From Nymphaea colorata (Eukaryota > Streptophyta > Magnoliopsida > Nymphaeales > Nymphaeaceae): DNA of 64,000 nucleotides. How positions within the stretch are numbered: position 1 is the stretch's first letter; each line of letters begins with the position of its first letter. Both the position numbers and the translations under genes were made by a program. The notes under the pieces were generated by a model. It searched no databases. It worked only from the letters and a program-made list of their open reading frames with translations, and was not told where the DNA came from. The stretch covers positions 5,509,500-5,573,499 of the forward strand of contig NC_045149.1 in NCBI RefSeq assembly GCF_008831285.2, given 5' to 3'. This document shows, in pieces, positions 1 through 11,443 of this stretch.

Positions 1-265
1 CCACCAAATTGTGGCAGGAGGCAGAAGAGGTAATCTTTTATGGCTAGATCACAGAATGAGCATCACATATTTGGCAAACATAAAAGTCAGTTTCAGTACG
101 GTTGTGCACATAACAAAAGACACCTTAGATTCTATTTACTCATATTTGTGAGGTCCTCTACAAGTAATTTCTAAAGGGAGTACATTCTATATGCCCAATT
201 TTGTTGATTACTACTCAATAAAAGTTTGAGTTTATTTTTTGAAAAAAAAATGAGGCACTTGTGAC
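1..265. other. non-coding flank, nothing recognised
   Basis: AT-rich sequence with no coding similarity that I can recognise. It ends with the 8-bp target duplication (258-265) of the adjacent MITE. Confidence 0.5.
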
Positions 266-554
266 TAAGCTTGGGCATCGGGCCCGAGTACCCGGTACCC
301 AGCCCGTTCAGGCCCGGGTTCAGGCCTGAAAAAAAATCGATCCAGGCTGGCCCGATAACATATCAGGTCGGCCCGAGTCGGCTCAATTTATTTTTTTAAT
401 ATTATTTCATTTAATGATGATATATATTTTATTATTAACATATATATTTTATATTTAAATTTTTTCATTTATAAATTAATTTTTTTATTTTAACGGGGCC
501 AAGCCGACCGGGTCCAACTTTTATCTGCCCGGGCTTGCCTGATGCCCAAGCCTA
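266..554. mobile_element. hAT-type MITE, 289 bp
   Basis: The ends are inverted repeats: the left end reads TAAGCTTGGGCATC and the right end is its near complement GATGCCCAAGCCTA. They are flanked by 8-bp duplications CTTGTGAC (258-265) and CTTGGGAC (555-562), one mismatch. The ends are rich in GCCCGG blocks around an AT-rich core with no coding capacity. An 8-bp duplication is typical of hAT transposition. The element belongs to the same family as the one at 2801-3056. It would need a transposase supplied from elsewhere. Confidence 0.8.
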
Positions 555-562
555 CTTGGGAC

Positions 563-1349
563 CTGTAATTGATCGAAGACCTTAATTGAGAAACGAGAAA
601 AGCAGCAGCTTAAAAGATTTCCTATTGATAATGGTCATTAAATTTTACAATAAATTTGCTAGTTATTGTAGAGATGAGGGCCTAGATATACAGTGTGTTA
701 TTGTTAAGACACCCCCAATAGAATGCGGTTGCAGAGTATATGAATAAAACTTCGTTCGAAAAAGCACATTTCATGCTATCTAATGTAGGCTTGAAAAGGA
801 GTTTGGGCAAAACCAATTAGTATCGCTTGCTATATGTTAAGTCAACCTTTTAATGCTTCAACCAAATGCAAGACACCTGAAAAATTATTTGTCTAGTTGA
901 TTGTAGGCTTAAGACTAGCCCTTGGTCTTGGGCCCCATCCACTTGCCACCCTATCTCACATTGCTTGGAAGAGGAGCTTGAAGCTTGAAGCATGGAGTAC
1001 TAAACCCCTTTGGATCTAGACTTGCTTGACATATACAGCTTGTTCTTGGACTTGGAGCTCATGTTGACCTTGTTTGCTTGCATAGTTATATTTTAGGAGG
1101 GGGCTGCCATCACAGAAGACATATCAGCCAGGAGGAGCCTGTGCAATAAATGCCAGGCCAATCCCACATAGATGTGTGGTCTAGCCTTGTCCATGCACCC
1201 TCATCACTATCTACCACCCTGCTCATGCCAGCTAGCCTGCAACGGTCATCTGTAAGCTATGCATGCCAACCACCTAATGTGCCGCCCTTCAACCAGCAAC
1301 GTGGCCCTTCTTTTTCCACTTTCTCTTTGAAACAAGGGGGCTGCAGATC
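563..1349. other. non-coding, nothing recognised
   Basis: No coding similarity or structural repeat seen. A 132-codon open frame starting at 1150 has no recognisable motif and overlaps non-coding repeat sequence, so I do not call it. Confidence 0.4.
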
Positions 1350-1610
1350 CATCTTTTTTACTTGTTTTGCAATTGTATCATTTCCTTTTTGGAGTTTTAT
1401 TGCACTTCCAACAACAAACAAAAAAAAAAATTCTCAGAAAATTGAGAGGTTTAGTGTGCTGTTGATGAACCTGTCAATTGTTTTTTTTTTTTTGTCTATA
1501 AATATCCTAGAACTTGTCTTTTTGTATAATTTGAAAAAAAGAAAATAGAACTAAACAATAATTAAGAGTATTTTTTTTCTCAAAGTTACGTCTTTCTTGC
1601 TCTTGCCCAA

Positions 1611-2344
1611 TGTTTTAAAACCTAGTGAGTAGAGACTCGACTCGTCCATCCTTGACTTGGGACTCACCGGGTCAATCCTGGTGACTTGGGCTGGGTTTTC
1701 TTAACACTTTGTTTAAGAAAAAAATATATAACTAGTCATTTAAACATAAAAAGTTTGTAAAATAACTTGATCATATGTACAACTTAGAAATAAGTCAACT
1801 TAACGTTAAGTAACTACTACTACTATGCAGCATTTTTTCAACATAACTAAGTAGCAAGTTTCAATATAACAATGAAAAATCCCTTGACCAGAAACAAATA
1901 TTAATTTACAACTCTCCAACAAACTAAACATACATCTATATATTATCTAAAATTGTAACTCCAAAAGATGAAGATACCAATAATGTAAAAATTAAAATAT
2001 ATAGATAATGATACATGAAATTAAGCTTAATTAGCTTTAGGTTTTCATTTTACATATGTAAATTTAATAAATGAATTAAAATATTCTAAATTTTATGTTC
2101 CAATAAGTTAAAAAGTTCATGTCAAAAGTTCATCAGGTAATTAATAACCAACCCCATGTTGCTTGCACAATATGAAGTTTATTACCAGATTGATGAGTCA
2201 AACCTAGTGTAGATAAGTCAAACCGTGTTTTGGCCAAGGCAAATCGAATCATGCCCGACTCAAGCTGAGTTTTTACTTATTCGGTTGAGCCGACAGGGGC
2301 CGAGTCAACGGAGTCAAAGAGTTTACTTGGCGAGTTTTAACTGT
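1611..2344. mobile_element. non-autonomous TIR-like insertion, ~734 bp
   Basis: The insertion is defined by comparison: unit B of the tandem duplication lacks this stretch. The borders carry the imperfect direct repeats TCTTGCCCAA (1601-1610) and TCTTGTCTAA (2345-2354). The ends share a short inverted TTAAAAC-type motif and several GACTCG/CGAGTC words near both termini. There is no coding capacity. The 9-10 bp duplication would fit a MULE-type element, but the terminal repeats are too decayed to assign a superfamily. Confidence 0.55.
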
Positions 2345-2800
2345 TCTTGTCTAATTTAAACTTAAAATTAGCCGGTGCGGCTACTTACAGGTCTTAAAGT
2401 GGCAATTCCACCATGGAATTGGGGCAAATCCCATTCGGAAGGGGTTTGTGCATCAATGAGGTAACTACGTCCAACCAATGTAGCTCTCCAATAGATGCAA
2501 TACTCCATCTAAAAGTCAAGGAACAATTCCGATGTAGAAGTTGCCAACTAGGTGAAACAATTATAGTCTTATTACTTCTTGTGTTTATGTTTATTTTGGC
2601 ACTGCACCATTACACACCTTGCATGTGGACTGACTTAACATAATTGTACCATGTACATGAGCTACACACAATACCCAAGTTGTGCAAAGCCTTCGATTCT
2701 CCAATAATTCATGTTAAGACCCTGTAGGCCGCTCACTAAACTTGCCGCCTTCCCTTAGTTCATGCCCCTCTCCTCTCCTTAGTGAAAGTGCATCCATGTG

Positions 2801-3056
2801 TAAGCCTGGACATTGGGCTGGCTCGACCTGTTGAGCCCAGACATCTAAAACTCGGGCCCGGCCCGACTAGACTAGGAAAAGCTAAGCCCAAACCCGGCCC
2901 GATTAAATCAAAAAAATATTTTTTAATATAAAATAATACATAAAAATAATTAATTGTAATAAAGTATTATAAATACATATATAAATTAATAAAAAAAATA
3001 ATTATCGAGCCCAACCCGGGCTTATGGGGCCCAAGTCGGGCTGATGCCCAAGCTTA
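2801..3056. mobile_element. hAT-type MITE, 256 bp
   Basis: The left end TAAGCCTGGACATTGGGC pairs with the right end GGGCTGATGCCCAAGCTTA. Flanking 8-bp duplications are TCCATGTG (2793-2800) and TCCATGCG (3057-3064). The paralogous site in unit B, near 4793-4805, holds one copy of this target and no element, so it is an empty site. The core is AT-rich with GCCCGG-rich subterminal blocks, as in the element at 266-554. Confidence 0.85.
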
Positions 3057-4070
3057 TCCATGCGCCCACCAAGGCTATGTAGAGTGGCCTGTTGGTAGGC
3101 CTAATATGCTCGACGTCTGTGGCATCCTCGGCCAAGGTTATCATGGCTGTCCAACAACCCTCTTCTCTTGGAAGTGATAGTGTGCATGCACATGCCCGTA
3201 CCACCCATGCCTCCACCTTCTCGGCCTTAAACAAGGCCTTGCCTTGCTTGTAGCAAGAAGTCTGACGCTCCTTCTCAAAAGCACAGTCAAAGGTCATTGC
3301 GCAGTCCCAACCCTTAGTATTTGGGGAGTGGCTTCAGCATGCCTAGCACTCATCATTTGGTGCTCCTCGGTATAGCACTATTGTGCCCTTTGACCATCGC
3401 CTAATCAAATGCATGGCCCATGCCCCTTCCATGTCCTAAGATTGCCTACCCACTACCCCCAGCTCCAGCAGTGCCACAATGTAGCTTGTTCTCATGGGCC
3501 AAAGACAACCTCCCTACGCCGCCTTCACACCTGACCATGTATTAGACCAGTGTGGACCTCCATAGCTTCAGCCCTATCAGCCACTCTTAGCCTTGTTGCT
3601 ATGCCTCTTGCCTATGCAAGTGGCCCTACTTAGCCATCGACAAGGCAATTGCATGGACTCTTGGCTAGCCTAATTGCATGGATCCTGACCCTTGGCCCTA
3701 ATCTTGACTTGGCACCTTGTAGGCCACATGCGTTAGTTCAAGGGATCCACCCTTGGGGACAAATGAGCTAGGCCCAACATGTAGTTGCTAAGGTCAACAA
3801 TTCTTGGTCAGACCATGACAACTGTTGGCCCATGCTAAGACTTTATCTAGTCTTCTCCTACTTCTCAACCTCCAACCTTTTCTTCTTGGTTTGGACATCT
3901 CGGCTTCTGCAAGCATGTGCACAAGCATCATAGAGTGATGAATTCATATTTGAGAGCAAACTCTTAGTTTCGGAAAGTTGGGATATTTGTGCTTCACACT
4001 TGTCTGGACAGGATCTAGTGAGTATAAGCATCCTCAACCTAATAGCTTAGGCTTAAGAGGGTGAGACTTT

Positions 4071-5895
4071 GGATGTAGCCCAATCCTTTCGACTTATTTT
4101 GTGAGTGTATTGGTTCTTTTTTTTGGAGCTTTATTCCAATCCCAACTACAATAAAAAGCTTCAAAAAAATTGAGAGATTTATCATGCTTTTGAAGAACTT
4201 ATCATTTGCTGTTTTGTCTATGAATATCCTGGAACTCATATTCTTGTATATTTTGAAAAAATAAAAAAATAAAACTTAACAATCTTCATGAGTAATTTCT
4301 TCTCAAACTTGTGTCTTTCTTTCTTGTCTAATTCCAACTCAAATCAGCTAGTGTGGCTACTTAAAGGTCTTCAAGAGGCAATTCCACCATGGTATTGGTG
4401 AAAATCCCATTTGAAAGGGGTCTCGTGCAACAACAAGTTAACGACATCCAAATAATGTAGCTCTCCAATGAATATAATAAGCTACATGGAGTTCATGTCA
4501 GCCATCTTCAAATCCAGGAACAATGCCACATAGAAGTCCCTAACTAGGTGAATTGGCCACAAATTTCTTGCTTCTTGTGCTTATGTTTATTTTGGCTCTA
4601 CATTATCACACACCTTGCATGTGCACTTCCTTAACACAATTGCACCATGCACATTAGCTACACACAGCACCCAAATTGTGCAAAGCCTCCCATGCTCTGA
4701 CTTTTTTGGTTAAGACCCTTTAGGTCCCTTGCTGACCTTGTCTACCTCCGTTGGTGCAGGCCCCACTCCTCTCCTTGCTCCTTGGTGGTAGTGCATCCAT
4801 ATCCCCAGCTGAGGCTAGGTATAGTGGCCCATCGTCAAGCCTTTAGTTGCTCGACACCCATGGCATCCTTGGCAAGGCCACCAACCTTGGCCAAGGTTAT
4901 CATGGCGGCCGAACAACCCTCCGTACTTGGAAGTGATAGGTGTGTGTCCATGTGCCCTTGCCACACATGCCTCAACTTTCTCTGCCTTGAATGAGGCCTC
5001 AGGTTGCTTGCAGAAAGAAGCTTGATGCTCTTTCCCAAAGCACATGGTTGAAGGTCCATTCCCCACCACAACCACTTAGTATTTTGTCAGCACTTGGTGC
5101 TCCTCGGCATAGCACTATTCTACCCTTCAACCATCGCCTAATGAATGCCTAACCCATGGTCATGTAAGTCTCACAATGCTAGTTTTAATCATGCCTTATC
5201 TCATTCCCTTCATCGGATGCCCTAAGCCTAATGATTGACTACCCATTACCCCCACTCCCACTAGTTCCCCAACTCAGATTGTTCACTTGGACCAAAGTCA
5301 TCCTCCCCAAGCCGCTCCCTTACATGCCTGACCATGTATTAGGCTTGTGTGGACCTTCCATGGCCTCAACCATATCAGCCACCCTTAGCCTTGCTGTTGC
5401 TAACCCTCTTGCATACGCAAGTGGCCATACTCAACCATTGACAAGGCAATTGCATGGACTCTTGGGTAGCCCAACAGCATGGAGTCTGACCTTCGGCCAT
5501 CATCTTGACCTAGTGCTTGGTAGGCCAAAGAGTTAGTTCAAGGGATCAGCCCTTGGGGACAACCTAGCTAGGCCCATCATGCTGTTGCTAAGTCCCCAGA
5601 AATTCTTGGTCGGACCGTAACAATTTTTGGCCCATCCTAAGGCTTGATCTAGACTTCTCCTATTTCTCAACCTCCAACATGTTATTTTCGGCTTGGATGT
5701 CTCAGCTTATGAAAATATGTGGATAAGCATCGTCGAGCGAGGAATTCATATTTGAGAGTAACCTTTTGGTTTTATAAAGTTGGGATATTTGTGCTTCACA
5801 CTTGTTTGGACAAGACAAATGTATAATTCCATGTGAATATGAGCATTCCTAACCAAATAGCTTAGGCTTATGAGGTTGAGACTCTCGATGTACTT
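4071..5895. repeat. tandem duplication unit B (non-coding)
   Basis: Second, shorter member of the tandem pair described at 1350-4070, about 1.8 kb. It lacks both insertions carried by unit A and so shows the ancestral arrangement. No gene is recognised. The high-copy look of the sequence would also fit two LTRs or two solo copies of an unidentified repeat. Confidence 0.75.
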
Positions 5896-6224
5896 TTTTA
5901 TGAATCACCCTTATTACATCTAAAAAATGAATGCTACACTAAGTGTAATGTAGACAGAGGTAAAAAATACAGCCAAATTAAAATATATATATATAAATTT
6001 TGAAATTGGTTTTCCAACTCTTGGGCAGTCATCAAGTTCTTCACAAAAACCTTCAGTGTGTTACTTTTCAGTCGTGATCAAATAGATGAAAACTCTCAAC
6101 ATATGAGCAAATAGAGGAATACAACGCTGCTATATGCAAATAGAAGAGCGATATTAGACATTATAAAGGTACACATATGTTCATATAGTTGTTTATACTT
6201 TATCATTTATAGAATTAATTGTTA
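5896..6224. other. non-coding, AT-rich
   Basis: No similarity recognised. It may be the eroded 5' part of the copia element that follows. Confidence 0.3.
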
Positions 6225-7543
6225 ATGGGGAACCCTCATTATATTCAAAAGTATTGAATTGTGCTGATTTTCATAAGTGGTTGGTCATCATTTACGATAA
6301 ATTTGAATCTCTACACAAGATTTAAACATGAGAACTTGTAAAACCTTTGAAAAGATGAAAATATCATTGGTTGCAAGTGGGTCTTCAATAAGAAGGAAAG
6401 TACTTCAAGATTAGTAAATGCAAGGTATATAACACATTTAATTCCAAAGGGATACGTCAGGGTAAAGGAATTGATTTTAATGATATTTCTCTATTATTGA
6501 AACCTAATTCTGTAAATGCTTTACTTGCTTTGGTTGTCATATACAATATTTAAAAAAATTTGATGTTGAAACAGTTTTTTACATGGTAAACTAGCAATGC
6601 TTATATGTAGGCTTCAACCTATGGGTTTTCTCATTGAGTGAAAAAGTGACCAACTTTATTTTGTAAAAGAAATCATTAAATGACTTGAAGCGGTCTTCTA
6701 GACAGACATAAAAAGTTTGATATTTCTTTGCCAAAGTTTAGCTATTGCAGAAGAGAATATGATAATTGTACCTATTATAGAAGGATTCAAAAAATTTCTT
6801 ATATCTATTTATTGCCCTATATTGATAATATGTTGAAAAGTGCAATTAACAAATAAGTTTGAGATGAAGGAACTGGGTCATACTAAGAAGATTCTTCATA
6901 TGGAAATTCATAGGGATCAAAAGGAAAAAGAATTATATCAGTCTCAATGAAAATATATGGAAAAGATCATTGAAAGTTTTTATATGAAAAATGGCAAACC
7001 TGAAAATATCCATCTTACTTTACATTTTGAATTATCTGCTCAGCTCATTTGTCTCCTCAAATAGAAAAAGAAATAATGCATGTCGTACGTACCATATTCT
7101 TGTGCAATTGGTAGTATTATATGTGTGATGGTTCACATTAGAGTTGATATCTCACATGTAGGTTGGTATGTTAGCATATACATGTTACATCTTGGCAAAG
7201 GTTATTGACAAATAATAAATTGGATATCATGTATCTGAAGGACATTTTACATACTCCATTTAGAGTTTGCCAAGAGAATTGATGGCTTGATTGGATATAT
7301 TTTTAAACTATGTCGGTAACCTTGCTAGAATGTCACTTATTGACTATGTTTTCTCTCTTGGATATTTTTCTACCAGTCAAAAGCTATTTTACAATTTACT
7401 ATTGCATTATCTGCTATATAGGTTGAGTATATTATAATCACTAAGGTAGATACACAAGATTTTAGTATAGAGGGCATGTTGTGTGAACTTCTTTTGGTCC
7501 AAGAAAAACTTATTATTTATTGTAATAATCAAAGTGTCATTTA

Positions 7544-9694
7544 GGTCAGGTCCTATTTGATGCACATGGATTTTACTGTGCACCGGTTGGAATTGCCATT
7601 TTGGTAAAGTTTTCCATAACAACATCAAAAACAGGGAGCCGAGGGTAACTTTACCTTGGAAAAAAGTCAGACCTCGGGGGGTTGACTTTTTTCCTCGATT
7701 TTTTTGCCTGTTAAGGCTTTCTCATTGTTCTCCTTCGTTTCTCTTGCTCAGAACAGCAAGGCGGGCCTCGGCAGGGCGATTGTTCCTCTTCATCACAGGT
7801 AAGACACCAAACTATTCTTCGCCATCCCTCTCTCGAGTCATCTCTATTTTGTCTCTCCCTCTCCCTCTGTATGTCGGCCGCACGTGCCTTCTCTCCCTTC
7901 CTCTCTTTATGTCGGCCGCATGCCATGGAGCAGCCATCATCTTCTGTCCATTTTTCATGCTTACCTTGGTAACTTGCCCTCCCATCATCATCCATTTTTT
8001 GTTTTGTGCAAGTACATCCAAGAAGGCTACCTGTTCATCAAATCAAAGGTTCCCAATATTGCTTGGCGCAAGGTAAAACCCTAACCATCCGTAGGTTGTC
8101 CTTTCGCTTGCTAGGCTTAATATCTCTCCTGTCGCTTCTTGATCTGGTTTGTTCTCTCCATTCCTTATCTACTACGCTACAAGTTTCCTTTTGTTTCTTA
8201 CATCCTGCACAGTTCGAGAGAAAGGCTTTAATTGGTGGAGCTGCTCTTTTGTTTCAGATTGATTAGCGATATGAATTTGTTTTAGGAAAATGTGGTAGTC
8301 ATCATGAAATCTTTTTCAAAATTTTTCTGTGCTTGTCCTTTTCTTTTCCCATGCTTCTTTATGTTGTGATTACCTTGATAGAATAATGGCTTCTTCATGC
8401 TAGCTGTGAGTGGCAACAATAATGTTATTGTCATATTTTCTTTATGTGTTCTGTACTTGTCATCATTTCACTCTGAAGTGTAAAATTTTCTATTGTCATC
8501 GTTGTTCATTTTAGTTGATGAATCACAATTCGAAATGGATTCTGTGATTGCAATTTGTAAAATTCTGTTAATTGTATGATAACATGAAATTTTGTTGTAA
8601 ACATTGTTGTTGAGGCCTCCAACATATTCTAAAATTTAGCTGGGACAGGCTGGTTACGCAGGATCATTTCCAAAGCTGGGGAATTCAAGCAGCTAGCCAA
8701 TGCTATATATGTAACAAACAAGTAGAGAGTAGCCATCATGTTGTCATTGCTTGCACTGTAGTATCTAAGGTATGGTATATGGTTGTTAATCGTTTTGGCA
8801 TGAGAAGGGTCCCCTGGCAAAACATTCAAGCTGAGATCAAATTTGGAGGAAGGTTAAATTGAAGCAAAACTGGCTAAAAACAAATGATGACTCATAATGT
8901 TTCACATAGCAATTTGGAGGTGTGGTGGATAAGAAGTATGATAGCTCATGGCGATGAAGAAGCAATTAATGTTACGTGTATGCAATCTATTGTATGGCAA
9001 TGGTGCAGGCAGTCCTTTATGACCATGAATTGGAATGATGCAGACAAGAAAAAGGTTGGCATCTGGCTTGAAACAGCGTTGAAATGTGTGGACGTTGGAG
9101 CAGAGGAGACGGGATTTGTCACAGCTTATGTGGTAGTTGTAAAATGAGTTAAATCGATTCTATTATATGCTTGCTTTTCCAACAGCTTAGAATCTTGGAA
9201 TTGAATAAAGTGATTTAGAGGTGAAAATGCTCAAGATTTTGCAGAATATAAGGTTCTTCATTGGTGTGTTAGCAGTTCCACAAATGACCAGCAGAGGATA
9301 GGTTTAATAACAAATAATAAAGGCAGGGCCAAGAGACTTAGAGCTACTCTTAAAGGCATATGGCATTGCCTCAAAGGTGGGCCTCTGTGAGTGACTTTTG
9401 CTGCAGATTTCGGCTGGGAGATAAAGAAGTTCGATTGGAGATTGGAAGGATGATTTTAAACAACGGGGAAACTGATGGCAGGTGTGAAAACGGAGAATCG
9501 GTCAAATAATTTTATCCACAAACAATTTTTCGTGTCCAGCAAACACCGAAGTTTTTTTCTCAAAAGCAATTTCTAGGCCATCAAACATGGCCTGGCTTTG
9601 GAAAAAGTAAGTTTTTCTTACTGTACACTTTCCTTGCATTTTTTTCCTTAAAAAAATCTCTACTAAAAAAAATTTTGTGACATCAAACAGAGCC
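7544..9694. mobile_element. PIF/Harbinger-like non-autonomous element with cargo
   Basis: The element sits inside the copia RNase H region. Both borders carry the 3-bp duplication TTA (7541-7543 and 9695-9697), the target preferred by PIF/Harbinger transposases. The ends are related inverted repeats: CCTATTTGATG near 7552 and, on the other strand at the right end, CTCTGTTTGATG. Ignoring the element and one TTA makes the flanking copia frame continuous. The interior is not transposase. It has CT-rich, 5'-leader-like sequence at 7700-8260, a zinc-knuckle-like coding relic at 8641-8850 and an unrecognised 87-codon frame at 8884-9147. The cargo suggests capture of host sequence. Confidence 0.7.
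8641..8850 (+). pseudogene. zf-RVT-like (LINE/non-LTR) coding relic
   Basis: An open 70-codon stretch without a start codon. It has the layout of the zinc-binding region found after plant LINE reverse transcriptases: W-RL-T-D at the start, WG, a CYIC pair, an E-S-HH segment, then C and VW. The spacing fits zf-RVT (Cys-x2-Cys and His/Cys) by eye. No upstream RT is visible. It lies inside the PIF-like element and so appears to be carried sequence. Similar-looking motifs occur in host-derived RNase H-like proteins, so the assignment is moderate. Confidence 0.5.
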
Positions 9695-9860
9695 TTACTT
9701 AAAAAATTCAATGACACCACAAGATGAAAAAACATATTGGTATCAAGTACTATTTTATTTGAGATGTTTTTCACGAGATAAAATTGGTACTATCGATAAT
9801 TAAGTTGATGTGTTAACCAAGCTATCTCCAATTGCCAAGATTAATAATTTTGCTTGTTGT

Positions 9861-10477
9861 GATGAGTCATTTTATTGCTATGTTAGTGAAGGCAGAGCAA
9901 CATTGGCATTTTATTTAGAATCTTTAAGGTGTTCAAATCAAGGTGGAGTCTTGCTATGTCTAACTTGAATGCCACTTGAAAAAGAAATTTATACATTTGA
10001 GGTTTCATGAAATAATCTAAAATATGTGAATTACCAGGGAAAGTGAGAGACAAAATAGACTTCCGTTTGATGTAAAAAAGAATTTTTCTTTTGTTGAAGA
10101 AGAAGAAGAGAAGAGGGTTTCTTGGTTTTCTTTTGCTGGTGAAAGCTCTGCACTTGGTATTAAAACATTAAGAATGTGCTTGTCTACTTCCTTAAGAGAT
10201 AAACAAGTATTATACTTATTCAAAGGTATTTTCTCAGCCTTTACAACTTCTTTTACACTTTATTATCGACTCTAGGGATTTTGCCCCTATTTGGAACTGG
10301 GGCTTTTAACTGCATTTGTCTTGAATAATAATAAAAATTGTGCTTTTTGTTTGCTTGTGGATGTACACATCACCTAACCATGTATAATTTGTGCTTTGAT
10401 ATTACAAGCACAATTTTTATTATAAGCTGTGTAAATTATTTGTTTTTACGTATTTGGTTATGTTTTTTCTTCTTAAT
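9861..10477. other. non-coding, probable copia 3' region
   Basis: This follows the RNase H tail. A CAAGGTGGAGT purine block near 9940 resembles a polypurine tract before a 3' LTR, but no LTR pair could be matched. Nothing else is recognised. Confidence 0.3.
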
Positions 10478-11428
10478 CTTGAGAGTGTGGGAGAGTGATA
10501 CGAGCCTTAGTCTGAGTAGGCCTAACCAAGGCCAAAGGCACGGCCACAGTGAGAGATTACGGCTCAGTGGAATTAAACTTCGAGCCTAGAGCAAATGCAG
10601 TGGGAGGTGCGGGAGGATATGCAACGGCTCTAGGACATGAATGAACTAGGTGAAGACCAGCAATTGGAGGAATCCGCGAGTTAGGATACTAGATCCATAG
10701 GACTTCTCCGGTATAGGCCATGGTCCATTCTTGAGTCGTGTCGAAACCCAAGTCTCTAGAGTCGGTCTAGGACGAGTCTAGGGAGGTCTCTTGGCTGAAT
10801 TGAGCTCAGCTCAATGAGGTTAAGGGATGTGTCCGAAGTTTGGGCGGCAACCCGGACGAGGTCCCCACCTTGAGCTCACAAGACTCAAGGGGCGTCTAGC
10901 TAGGACTTAGCCGTTTTTCACTTCTTGATTTGCTTTATTTGAGTTTGCGCCAATTCAGTTTTGGATTCAAACTTACCAAGGCGGGTTGTGCCTTGGATCC
11001 GTTTTGCTTTAGCATATTCTGGATTTGGATTTGGGCTGGTTCCATGCAAGGGAACCAGATTTATGTACTCATGTATATAAGGTTTTGATTCATGTGTAAA
11101 CGCATGCAATTTTGGGAATTTTAGATCATTTGATTTTTGCTTCTCTTTCTCCTCACGTTTCTCCTCTCTTCACGTCAATCCCTCTCTCCCTTGTCTTTCT
11201 TCTCCCCTCCACTCTCCTAAGACCAGCGTGCTGGCCCCTCTTCCCCCTCTTGTCTCCCTCTCCTCTCTTCTTCTTCCATCATCTCTCTCGTCATCCCCTC
11301 TTAGTCACATTTATCTCCAACATTGAAGAAGAAGGAGCGGCAATTCCTCTAGGCGAGCCACGGCCCTAGGGGGATTTTCAACACTTCGACTTCACCTCGG
11401 ATCTGCATGCCTTGGGTGCAATTCCTCT
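10478..11428 (+). mobile_element. probable 5' LTR of an unclassified retroelement
   Basis: The stretch starts with TGAGAGTGTGGG and contains a TATA box (TATATAAGG, 11074-11082) followed about 60 bp later by a pyrimidine-rich transcribed-leader-like tract. Just past its end is CCATATCAGAGGAG (11430-11443), which resembles the tRNA-Met primer site TGGTATCAGAGC. No second LTR copy was found in the window, so the borders are tentative and it could be solo or truncated. Confidence 0.4.
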
Positions 11429-11443
11429 GCCATATCAGAGGAG

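Larger units (their letters stand above)
1350..4070. repeat. tandem duplication unit A (non-coding)
   Basis: This stretch is a diverged direct duplicate of 4071-5895. Matching landmarks run in the same order in both. They include the GGAGTTTTATT block (1390s versus 4120s), the segment around GGCAATTCCACCATGG (2402 versus 4378), the CACCTTGCATGTG block (2610s versus 4610s) and the TAGCTTAGGCTTA segment (4040s versus 5860s). Unit A is longer because it carries two insertions, at 1611-2344 and 2801-3056. No coding sequence is recognised; the short open frames in it are not conserved between units. Confidence 0.75.
6225..9860 (+). pseudogene. Ty1/copia RT-RNase H relic, interrupted
   Basis: Conceptual translation with frame changes gives the copia reverse transcriptase and RNase H series in order. 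The RT entry motif (GCKWVF-like) is near 6380, a Y-D relic of the YVDD catalytic region near 6815-6830, a DISH-type connection near 7150, and RNase H motifs to 7540. The reading then stops and resumes at 9698 with the KHI-type RNase H motif and the DVLTK tail near 9815. Many stops and frameshifts are present, so it is dead. The 2151 bp between 7544 and 9694 are a later insertion. No intact LTR was found on either side. Confidence 0.8.

Noticed and set aside
1150-1548. 132-codon plus-strand frame
   Set aside because: Ends in repeat sequence that is duplicated near 4100-4250 without an open frame; low-complexity tail.
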